This document shows, one piece after another, positions 55,211-62,709 of a DNA stretch of 64,000 nucleotides (positions are counted from its first letter, which is position 1; each line of letters starts with the position of its first letter). This DNA is from Vibrio natriegens NBRC 15636 = ATCC 14048 = DSM 759 (lineage in GTDB: Bacteria > Pseudomonadota > Gammaproteobacteria > Enterobacterales > Vibrionaceae), in assembly GCF_035621455.1 (NCBI RefSeq), contig NZ_CP141823.1, positions 930,001 through 994,000 of the forward strand, written 5' to 3'. The notes below the pieces were generated by a model that was given only the letters and a program-made list of their open reading frames with translations, searched no databases and was not told the DNA's origin. A program made the translations under genes and the position numbers.

Positions 55211-56836
55211 ATGCGCGCTGTTGAACATCGCAAGTTGTCCCTTCTGTTTCCGTTTTTAAGCTGGTCTTCCAAGGTAAACTCTCAAACTCTTAAAGCGGAT
55301 ATCTTAGCCGGACTTACAGGAGCAATTATCGTGCTCCCCCAAGGTATTGCTTATGCCATGATTGCAGGTTTGCCGCCTGAGTTTGGTCTGTATACGGCAA
55401 TTATTCCCGCTATTTTGGCATCACTGTTTGGCTCATCGCATCATTTGATTTCGGGCCCGACAGCGGCTCTTTCGGTGATTGTCTTTACCACCATAAGTCA
55501 ATTCGCTGATCCGGGAACGCCTCTTTACATCCAACTGTGTTTTACGTTGACCCTGTGTGCCGGGATTATTCAACTGCTTTTCGGACTGTTGCGTTTTGGC
55601 GTTGTGGTCAATTTTGTGTCTCACTCTGTGGTGCTTGGGTTCACTTTAGGTGCGGCGATTGTTATCGGGGTCAGCCAGCTTAAACATGTATTCGGTTTGC
55701 AATACGACTCAGGCGAAACGGCGGTTGAAAATATCATACTGCTAGTCAGTAATATCAATGCATTAAATAGTAAAGAGCTATTAGTGGGCATTGTTACCAT
55801 CGCAGTTTGTGTGTTGTGTAAACGCATTTGGCCAAAACTACCCCACATGTTATTCGCGACCTTGGTGGCGATGGGGTTTGCGACTTGGATGAATCATGCC
55901 GGTAACGAAGTTTTGATGGTGAGCCAAGTAAGCAGTAACTATTTAAGCCTGTCTTCTCCTTTTGTTGGTTTTAGCCATATATCTACCATGCTTGACGGTA
56001 TTTTCGCGGTTGCGATGTTGGGTCTGGTTGAAGCGATTTCAATTAGCCGCTCAGTTGCGATGAAATCTCGCCAACAGCTTGATAGTAATCAAGAGTTTAT
56101 CGGCCAGGGAATTTCAAACATGGTTGGCTCGTTCTTCTCTTGTTATGTCTCCTCGGGCTCTTTCACCCGCAGCGGCGTGAATTACAGTAGCGGCGCACAA
56201 ACCCCACTAGCCGCCGTGTTTGCAGGCGTGTTCTTATTAATCATCATGGTGCTGTTTGCTCCGTACGCAGCCTATATACCGATTGCAGGTATGGGTGGTT
56301 TGTTGCTGGTTGTTGCCTGGAATCTGGTGGATGTTCATCACATTAAAGTGATTGCAAAACATGATGGTAAAGAAATCTTTATTTTGGCAGTGACCAGCCT
56401 AGCCGCGATTTTTCTTCACCTTGAACTTTCTATCTATGTTGGCGTTGCAGCTTCTCTCTTTTTTTACTTGCGCAGAACGTCGCGTCCTACCATTGAATTA
56501 TTAAATTGCGACGAGCTGAATATTGATGAACAGCAAGATATCGCGGTTATCCGCATCAATGGTTCGATTTTCTTTGGTTGCGTTCAATACCTCCACCAAG
56601 AGTTGCAGAAGATCAGTTCTAAGCAACTGATTATTTTGGGAAGAGGGATCAACTTCATTGACCATCTTGGTGTACAGATGCTCGATGACTACGTGTCAAC
56701 CAGCGGGCGGAGCGTCTATTTCTGTCGCTTTAAAGCGAACGCCAAAGCATCACTATTAAATGGTGCAACGTCGGTACGAGAAGAACATTTTTCCGATCGA
56801 TTGACGCCATTGTTAAAGCTCATTTGTAAGAGGTAA
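55211..56836 (+). CDS. SulP-family anion transporter with STAS domain
   Basis: A 541-residue protein: the SulP membrane domain (about 30-410) with LPQGIAYAMIAGLPPEFGLYTAIIPAI and the SGSFTRSGVNYSSGAQTPLA motif, then a C-terminal STAS domain (about 430-541; INFIDHLGVQML). ATG at 55211 follows GAGGAA; GTG at 55208 is possible. It is the first gene of an operon with galE and galT and stands in a locus of cytoplasmic sulfatases. Its natural job may be moving sulfate (uptake or, speculatively, release of excess). Bicarbonate transport is another SulP possibility. Confidence 0.87.
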   Translation: MRAVEHRKLSLLFPFLSWSSKVNSQTLKADILAGLTGAIIVLPQGIAYAMIAGLPPEFGLYTAIIPAILASLFGSSHHLISGPTAALSVIVFTTISQFADPGTPLYIQLCFTLTLCAGIIQLLFGLLRFGVVVNFVSHSVVLGFTLGAAIVIGVSQLKHVFGLQYDSGETAVENIILLVSNINALNSKELLVGIVTIAVCVLCKRIWPKLPHMLFATLVAMGFATWMNHAGNEVLMVSQVSSNYLSLSSPFVGFSHISTMLDGIFAVAMLGLVEAISISRSVAMKSRQQLDSNQEFIGQGISNMVGSFFSCYVSSGSFTRSGVNYSSGAQTPLAAVFAGVFLLIIMVLFAPYAAYIPIAGMGGLLLVVAWNLVDVHHIKVIAKHDGKEIFILAVTSLAAIFLHLELSIYVGVAASLFFYLRRTSRPTIELLNCDELNIDEQQDIAVIRINGSIFFGCVQYLHQELQKISSKQLIILGRGINFIDHLGVQMLDDYVSTSGRSVYFCRFKANAKASLLNGATSVREEHFSDRLTPLLKLICKR

Positions 56837-56839
56837 TTC

Positions 56840-57856
56840 ATGAAAGTATTAGTGACGGGTGGCTGCGGCTATATCGGTAGTCACGCCTGTGTTGCATTGG
56901 CAGCTGCAGGACATGAACCGATTGTGCTGGATAACTTCAGCAACAGTAATCCTAAGGCCGTGGGTCGTATTGAGAAGTTGATTGGGCGTTCATTGGTTGT
57001 ATATCAGGGGGACATTCGCGACCGACTCGTGCTTGATTGCATTTTCGAACAGCACAGAATCGGTGCCGTGATGCATTTCGCCGGGTTAAAAGCAGTAGGC
57101 GAATCAGTGGCCAAACCCCTCGAATACTATGATAACAACCTCTCAGGCACGCTGAATTTACTGGCAGCGATGAGAGCTGCACATGTTTACCGTTTGATCT
57201 TCAGTTCATCGGCGACGGTCTATGGCGATCCTCTAACGGTTCCTATTTCTGAAACTGCCCAAACCGGCGCAACGACCAACCCATATGGTACGAGTAAACA
57301 TATGGTCGAAAGTTGTTTGAGAGATTTCTCTGCTGCCAACCCGGACTGGAGCATCACGCTGTTACGTTATTTCAACCCGATCGGGGCTCATCCTAGCGGT
57401 TTAATTGGTGAAGATCCAACCGGTATCCCCAATAACCTGATGCCGTTTATTACTCAAGTGGCGATTGGACGACGCGACACGCTCTCTATTTTCGGTAACG
57501 ACTACCCAACGCATGATGGCACTGGCGTACGTGACTACATTCATGTTCAAGATCTCGTCGAAGGCCATGTGGCGGCACTGGAAGAGCGAGGCAATGTCAG
57601 TGGGCTGCATGTCTACAACCTTGGGACGGGTAATGGCGTCAGCGTATTAGATATGGTTGCGGCGATGAATAAGGTACTCGGCCGAGAGTTACCAGTGCGC
57701 ATCGAGCCACGAAGAGCTGGTGATATTGCGCAGTGTTTTGCCGAAGTGGATAAGGCTGAGAAAGAGCTCGGTTGGAGCGCGAATCACGATTTAATGGATA
57801 TGGTTGAGCACAGTTGGAACTGGCAGCAGCGCAATCCGAATGGTTACCAATCTTAA
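56840..57856 (+). CDS. galE: UDP-glucose 4-epimerase GalE
   Basis: A 338-residue extended SDR. The NAD-binding motif is TGGCGYIGSH (residues 6-15), the catalytic Ser-x-Thr region is SSSATVYG and Y-x3-K is YGTSK. It interconverts UDP-galactose and UDP-glucose and may also handle UDP-GalNAc/GlcNAc. Three bases after sulP and 17 before galT, so clearly co-transcribed. Confidence 0.95.
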   Translation: MKVLVTGGCGYIGSHACVALAAAGHEPIVLDNFSNSNPKAVGRIEKLIGRSLVVYQGDIRDRLVLDCIFEQHRIGAVMHFAGLKAVGESVAKPLEYYDNNLSGTLNLLAAMRAAHVYRLIFSSSATVYGDPLTVPISETAQTGATTNPYGTSKHMVESCLRDFSAANPDWSITLLRYFNPIGAHPSGLIGEDPTGIPNNLMPFITQVAIGRRDTLSIFGNDYPTHDGTGVRDYIHVQDLVEGHVAALEERGNVSGLHVYNLGTGNGVSVLDMVAAMNKVLGRELPVRIEPRRAGDIAQCFAEVDKAEKELGWSANHDLMDMVEHSWNWQQRNPNGYQS

Positions 57857-57873
57857 TTCTTTAAGGAAACATA

Positions 57874-58923
57874 ATGTCTCAATCATTTGATGTAGCAGAG
57901 CATCCTCACCGTCGTTTTAATCCTCTCACGGGTGAGTGGGTGCTGGTGTCGCCTCATCGCGCGAAAAGACCGTGGCAAGGGCAACAAGAAACCCTCAATA
58001 TTGAAAGCCTGCCGAATTATGATGACTCATGCTTTTTGTGCCCAACAAATACTAGAATCAGCGGTGATGTGAATCCGAATTATCAAGGTACGTTCGTGTT
58101 TAAGAACGACTTTGCCGCCCTTACAGAGCAAACCCCTGATTCACCAGTGAGCGATGATCCTCTTTTTCAACTTCATAGTGCCAAAGGGGAAAGCCGAGTG
58201 ATCTGCTTCTCGCCTGATCACAGCCGCACTTTGCCAGAGTTGAGCGTGGAAGAAATTGGACATGTGATTACTACTTGGATAGAACAAACGGAAGAACTGA
58301 GCCAGCGTTATCCTTGGGTGCAGGTGTTTGAAAACAAGGGTGAAAGTATGGGCTGCTCTCAACCTCACCCGCATGGTCAAATTTGGGCAAACAGTTTTGT
58401 GCCTACCTTGGTAGCCAAAAAAGACCAACAGCAGCAGCGCTATTTTGCGCAGTACCATAGTCCTCTGTTACTGGATTATGTTCAGCGTGAAGTGGCGTCT
58501 GGCGAGCGTATTGTTGTCGAAAGTGATTATTGGGTGGCCTTGGTTCCTTACTGGGCAGCTTGGCCATTCGAAACTTTGGTATTGCCAAAAATTAAGCTAA
58601 GTCGACTGACGGAAATGACTCAAGAGATCCAGGCTGATCTCGCCAAGACGATTAAGTTGTTAACCACTAAGTACGATAACCTTTTTCAGTGCTCTTTCCC
58701 TTACTCAATGGGCTGGCATGGAGCACCGTTTATCGGCGGAAATCCCGACGCTTATTGGCAAGTACATGCGAGCTTTTTACCACCATTACTGCGCAGTGCC
58801 ACAGTACGTAAGTTCATGGTTGGGTATGAAATGCTAGCAGAGAGCCAGCGTGACCTAACGCCTGAGCAAGCGGCAGAGCGTCTACGCAACGCTTCAGAGA
58901 CGCACTACAAGCAGCAAGACTAG
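57874..58923 (+). CDS. galT: Galactose-1-phosphate uridylyltransferase GalT
   Basis: A 349-residue HIT-superfamily enzyme with the active-site HPHGQIWA motif (nucleophile His in HPH), the N-terminal RRFNPLTGEWVLVSPHRAKRPWQG and the zinc-binding CFLCPTN. Converts Gal-1-P plus UDP-Glc to UDP-Gal plus Glc-1-P. No galK lies beside it. In this locus Gal-1-P can come from GH112 phosphorolysis. Confidence 0.95.
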   Translation: MSQSFDVAEHPHRRFNPLTGEWVLVSPHRAKRPWQGQQETLNIESLPNYDDSCFLCPTNTRISGDVNPNYQGTFVFKNDFAALTEQTPDSPVSDDPLFQLHSAKGESRVICFSPDHSRTLPELSVEEIGHVITTWIEQTEELSQRYPWVQVFENKGESMGCSQPHPHGQIWANSFVPTLVAKKDQQQQRYFAQYHSPLLLDYVQREVASGERIVVESDYWVALVPYWAAWPFETLVLPKIKLSRLTEMTQEIQADLAKTIKLLTTKYDNLFQCSFPYSMGWHGAPFIGGNPDAYWQVHASFLPPLLRSATVRKFMVGYEMLAESQRDLTPEQAAERLRNASETHYKQQD

Positions 58924-58932
58924 TTTTGCGAC

Positions 58933-58959
58933 GTTCGGAGAAGAAACGCTTCTCCGAAC
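58933..58959 (+). terminator. GC-rich hairpin after galT
   Basis: A perfect 11-bp stem (58933-58943 and 58949-58959) with a 5-base loop, nine bases after galT. It has no T-run, so it likely stabilises the 3' end ahead of the true terminator. Confidence 0.6.
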
Positions 58960-59014
58960 CGCTGAATCATAAAGGTAGTTGGCGGTTGGCGAGTTTGACC
59001 ATTCGCTGTAATAG

Positions 59015-59038
59015 AAAGCTGAAAATCAGCTTTTTTTT
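59015..59038 (+). terminator. Terminator of sulP-galE-galT
   Basis: An 8-bp stem (59015-59022 and 59026-59033) with a 3-base loop and a run of Ts ending at 59038. Confidence 0.85.
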
Positions 59039-59055
59039 GAAATTAATATTTAAAA

Positions 59056-59070
59056 TGAAATGATGTTTTA
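59056..59070. promoter_or_regulatory. KdgR-like box upstream of GH88
   Basis: TGAAAT-GAT-GTTTTA within AATGAAATGATGTTTTAAA, sharing the AATGAAATGATGTTT core with the sulP box at 55051. Confidence 0.6.
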
Positions 59071-59179
59071 AAAATGTGAGCGAGTTATGCGTTTATAGAA
59101 AAGTATCACTGTAAACTATAGATATATCATCGAGCATAACCCTGAGTTTGCATTACAAAGGTTTTAAGAGAATTTCGGT

Positions 59180-60349
59180 ATGAGTGAAACGATTACTTTG
59201 CGTCCGTTGCCAGGCACACTGGACGAAACAAAAGTGGTGAACCATCTAACCACGGTAGTAGAAGCGATTAAGCGTAATATTCCTAAAATTGGTGAGCGTA
59301 ATCCAAAAATTGGTACTTCGGATCACCAATGGGATTACTGTGACCAGTTTGATTGGGTTTCGTCATTTTGGACAGGCGAGTTATGGCTCTGCTACCAAAT
59401 GACGGCTGATCAGCAGTTTAAAAACAGTGCCAAGTTGCGCAAACAATATTTTGCCGACATGCTGCTTGACCCATTCTGGTTAGATCACGACTTAGGTTTC
59501 CAATACAGCTTAAGCTGCGTGGCCGATTACAAATTGACGGGCGATGAAGAGTCAAAAATGATGGCAATTCGCGCCGCTGATCACCTTATCCATCGTTTCA
59601 GAAAGATCGGTGGTTATATCGTTGCGTGGAATGACACGCATCCTCTTGGCCCTGAAATTACGCAAGGCAAATCGATCATCGATTCTCTGCAAAATACTGC
59701 GTTACTATTTTGGGCGTCAAAAGTGACAGGTTCTCCTGTTTATGCGCAAGCCGCAACTCGACACAGCGAGACGCTAGCGAAGCATATTGTGCGTGAGGAT
59801 TACTCAACGTATCACTCATTTAACTTCCATCCGGTCACTCAGGAGCCGATCAAAGGTGAGACGTTCCAAGGTTACGCGGATGATTCCTGTTGGGCTCGCG
59901 GACAGTCATGGGCAATCCACGGTTTCGCTCAAACTTATCTGTACACTCAAGACGAGAAATTCCTAACGCTGGCGAAGAAATTAGCCCGCTACGCTGTAGA
60001 GCAAATCACAGACGATGGCGTTCCTGTTTGGGATTACTCGCTACCAAGTGACGAAATTCAGTACAAAGACAGTTCAGCAGGCGCGATTACTGCTGCGGGC
60101 TTACTGTTGATTTCGCAGTGTATTCAAGATCCAGAAGAAGCGAAGCAGTACCGAGATTGGGGTAACTTCCTGTTGCAAGGTCTGATGAACAGCTGTGATT
60201 TAACGGGCGATGAATCTGCGCTTGGCTTGCTTGCGCACGGTGCTTCGTTTGTCAAAGTTGGTCTGTGCGACAACATGTTGCCGTACGGTGATTACTACTA
60301 TCTAGAAGCTTTGATGCGCGCAAACGGTTATCAGAAGTTCTTCTGGTAA
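59180..60349 (+). CDS. GH88 unsaturated glucuronyl hydrolase
   Basis: A 389-residue alpha/alpha-barrel enzyme that hydrates the 4,5-unsaturated uronic acid left at the non-reducing end by lyases and frees it from the amino sugar. The two family aspartates can be placed at D104 (DHDLGF) and D168 (IIDSLQN); FDWVSSFWTGELWL and QGYADDSCWARGQSWAIHGF are diagnostic. There is no signal peptide. It follows a KdgR-like box and precedes GH112 in one operon. The freed unsaturated uronate would enter the DKI-KDG pathway. Family GH88 was preferred over GH105 because of these motifs. Confidence 0.9.
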   Translation: MSETITLRPLPGTLDETKVVNHLTTVVEAIKRNIPKIGERNPKIGTSDHQWDYCDQFDWVSSFWTGELWLCYQMTADQQFKNSAKLRKQYFADMLLDPFWLDHDLGFQYSLSCVADYKLTGDEESKMMAIRAADHLIHRFRKIGGYIVAWNDTHPLGPEITQGKSIIDSLQNTALLFWASKVTGSPVYAQAATRHSETLAKHIVREDYSTYHSFNFHPVTQEPIKGETFQGYADDSCWARGQSWAIHGFAQTYLYTQDEKFLTLAKKLARYAVEQITDDGVPVWDYSLPSDEIQYKDSSAGAITAAGLLLISQCIQDPEEAKQYRDWGNFLLQGLMNSCDLTGDESALGLLAHGASFVKVGLCDNMLPYGDYYYLEALMRANGYQKFFW

Positions 60350-60368
60350 GCACACTCGAATATCCATT

Positions 60369-60389
60369 CAGGGGGATAAAAGCCCCCTG
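60369..60389 (+). other. Hairpin between GH88 and GH112 genes
   Basis: A perfect 7-bp GC-only-rich stem (60369-60375 and 60383-60389) with a 7-base loop and no T-run. Probably an mRNA stability element within the operon. Confidence 0.5.
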
Positions 60390-60415
60390 TCTCTCCCAAC
60401 TTTTTGGAGCCTATC

Positions 60416-62602
60416 ATGACCCAATTTGCCTCTCGTAAAGGTCATATGACCCTGCCTGTCGAAGAAGGGCAGGAAGAAGTAGTACTGGATTTATATCAGC
60501 GTTGGCAAGCGGATGCACTTCGCGACAGCGATGGTACAACTATGCCAGATTCATTAGCTGAGCAAGACAGCGACATCTATTCAGTGATGTGCCTTGTTCG
60601 TGCCGATCAGGAATACGCGAACCAACATCCGGAGTACTTACATCGTAAATATTTGATGTCGTTCCCTGTGACGGCGATGAGTGATCGCGTTGAGATTTAC
60701 CCACTCAATGGTTACAGCAAAGACAAATATGAACTGGATGATGACAGTGAGCCGAAGCTTTGGTGGGAAGTTAGAAACCGTACCTTGAACGAAGTGATTC
60801 CGGCTGACAAGTGGGAATTTGATGCGGAACATCAACGTATTGAAATCTTTGATGCGATCCCTTATCACGAGTACACCATTACCTTTATGGCGCGCCAGGT
60901 TTGGGATAGTGTCTCGATGTACAACGCGCTGACTAACGATTGGAAAGGCCCTCGTATTAAGAGTCTTGACCCATACCATCCGGAATGTCGTGCACATTTG
61001 TTAAACCATTTTGCACACTGGTTAGAAACGCATCCAAATACCACAGTAGTTCGATTCACCACCTTTGCGTTTTTGTTTGTTATCGATACGGGTGAAAAGA
61101 ACCAAGACATTTACCGCGATTGGACAGGCTACGGCGAAACCGTGAGCCCACGAGCGCTGGAAGATTTTGAAAAGCGTTTTGGCTACAAGTTGTCTCCAGA
61201 AGATTTTGTTGATGCCGGTTACTACAACGGTACCTATAAAGTGCCTTCTAAGCAGTACCAAGATTGGATGACCTTTGTCCAGGAATTCGTTGTGGAGTTT
61301 GCCGCAGAGCTGGTCAACATGGCTCATCAAGCAGGCAAAAAGACCGCGATGTTCCAGGGTGATCACTGGATCGGGACGGAACCTTTCCTTGAGAGCTACC
61401 AAAAGATTGGCATCGATATCAATGTCGGCGCGGTAGAAGATGGCGTAGCTCTGCGTCGTTTAACGGATTCGGGCGGTGATCAGATTCGTGAAGCGCGTTT
61501 TTATCCTTACTTCTTCCCGGATGTATTCCGCGAGGGGAATGATCCTGTGGTTGAGTCTATGTCTAACTGGACCAAGATTCGCCGTGCGATGTTGCAAAAA
61601 CCGTTGGACCGCATTGGCTATGGCGGCTACTTGTCACTCGCGAACCAGTTCCCGCACTTTATTGACCATGTGACGGAAATCTCAAGTCAGTTCGGTGACT
61701 ACCTTGAGTTCACACAACGCAGTGAATCGAAGAAAGTAGCAGGAACAGTTGCCGTGTTAAGCGCATGGGGCGCGGCACGTAGCTGGCTGCAAAACCAGGC
61801 TCGAGACCAGCGTTTCTACGTTCCGCCTCGCCCTGATGTGATGGAACTGGTAGGTAACAACATCCTTGAGTGTCTGTCTGGTTTGCCGTTTGACGTTGAG
61901 TTCATCAGCTTTGATGACATTGCAGAAAAAGGTATCGATCCAGAGATCAAAGTTATCATCAACACGGGTGATGCGAACTCTGCATGGAGTGGTGGTGAGT
62001 GTTGGAACGATCCAAAAGTCATCGTTGCACTGCGTCAGTTTGTTGCTGAAGGCGGTGGCTTACTGGGTGTGTCTGAGCCTTCTGCATGGCAGAAAAATGG
62101 CCGTTACTTCCAGCTTGGCGATGTATTTGGTTTAGAGAAAGAAACCTCCCTGACGATGGGACGTGTAGCGATGCCACTGCAAATCGCAGAAAACCATTAC
62201 TTAAGTCAGTTCATTAAGGGTGACGAAGACTTCGGTAACCCAAGCTATGTGTACCCACAAGCGGATGACTTGACGGTATTGGCAGCACAGGGACAACATT
62301 TGGCGTTAACCGCGCGTGGATACGGTGCCGGTCGAGCTGTGTATCTGGGTAACTTGCCATTCAGTATGGAAAACGCGCGTTTGCTACAACACATTCTGTT
62401 GTGGCTGACCCAGCAGGAAGCCGTTTCTCACGCATGGTTGTCTAACAACCCGTACGTCGATGTTGCTTTTTATCCTGAGACCAACAAAGCCACGGCCGTG
62501 AACTTCACGGATCAAGCTCAGCAGGTCACGGTATTCAATACACAAGGTGAACCACAACAATTGGCATTACAGCCATATGAGTGGAGTTGGTTCGATAACT
62601 AA
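60416..62602 (+). CDS. GH112 galacto-N-biose/lacto-N-biose phosphorylase
   Basis: A 728-residue enzyme of GH112. Diagnostic stretches are FQGDHWIGTEPF with the presumed acid catalyst D316, RFYPYFFPDVFREGNDPV, and KPLDRIGYGGYLSL. It phosphorolyses Gal-beta-1,3-GalNAc or -GlcNAc to alpha-Gal-1-P and HexNAc in the cytosol. ATG at 60416 follows TTGGAG; TTG at 60404 was rejected. With galT-galE just upstream, Gal-1-P can be channelled without a galactokinase. The family also contains Gal-1,4-rhamnose phosphorylases, but the sequence is close to the galacto-N-biose group. Confidence 0.88.
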   Translation: MTQFASRKGHMTLPVEEGQEEVVLDLYQRWQADALRDSDGTTMPDSLAEQDSDIYSVMCLVRADQEYANQHPEYLHRKYLMSFPVTAMSDRVEIYPLNGYSKDKYELDDDSEPKLWWEVRNRTLNEVIPADKWEFDAEHQRIEIFDAIPYHEYTITFMARQVWDSVSMYNALTNDWKGPRIKSLDPYHPECRAHLLNHFAHWLETHPNTTVVRFTTFAFLFVIDTGEKNQDIYRDWTGYGETVSPRALEDFEKRFGYKLSPEDFVDAGYYNGTYKVPSKQYQDWMTFVQEFVVEFAAELVNMAHQAGKKTAMFQGDHWIGTEPFLESYQKIGIDINVGAVEDGVALRRLTDSGGDQIREARFYPYFFPDVFREGNDPVVESMSNWTKIRRAMLQKPLDRIGYGGYLSLANQFPHFIDHVTEISSQFGDYLEFTQRSESKKVAGTVAVLSAWGAARSWLQNQARDQRFYVPPRPDVMELVGNNILECLSGLPFDVEFISFDDIAEKGIDPEIKVIINTGDANSAWSGGECWNDPKVIVALRQFVAEGGGLLGVSEPSAWQKNGRYFQLGDVFGLEKETSLTMGRVAMPLQIAENHYLSQFIKGDEDFGNPSYVYPQADDLTVLAAQGQHLALTARGYGAGRAVYLGNLPFSMENARLLQHILLWLTQQEAVSHAWLSNNPYVDVAFYPETNKATAVNFTDQAQQVTVFNTQGEPQQLALQPYEWSWFDN

Positions 62603-62610
62603 TCAAGTCA

Positions 62611-62639
62611 AAGAAGGTGTGAGAGCACCTTCTTTTTTT
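62611..62639 (+). terminator. Terminator of GH88-GH112
   Basis: A perfect 9-bp stem (62611-62619 and 62626-62634) with a 6-base loop and Ts to 62639. Confidence 0.88.
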
Positions 62640-62709
62640 ATTTTCTGACAGTGAACAAGGTTGACTGTTGCATCCCCCTTTCTGGCTGAATTAAGGAGTT
62701 ACTCGCATC

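Noticed and set aside
59180..60349. GH105 unsaturated rhamnogalacturonyl hydrolase
   Set aside because: The HDLGF, IIDSLQN and QGYADDSCWARGQSWAIHGF motifs fit GH88 glucuronyl hydrolase better, and the neighbouring PL8 supports that.
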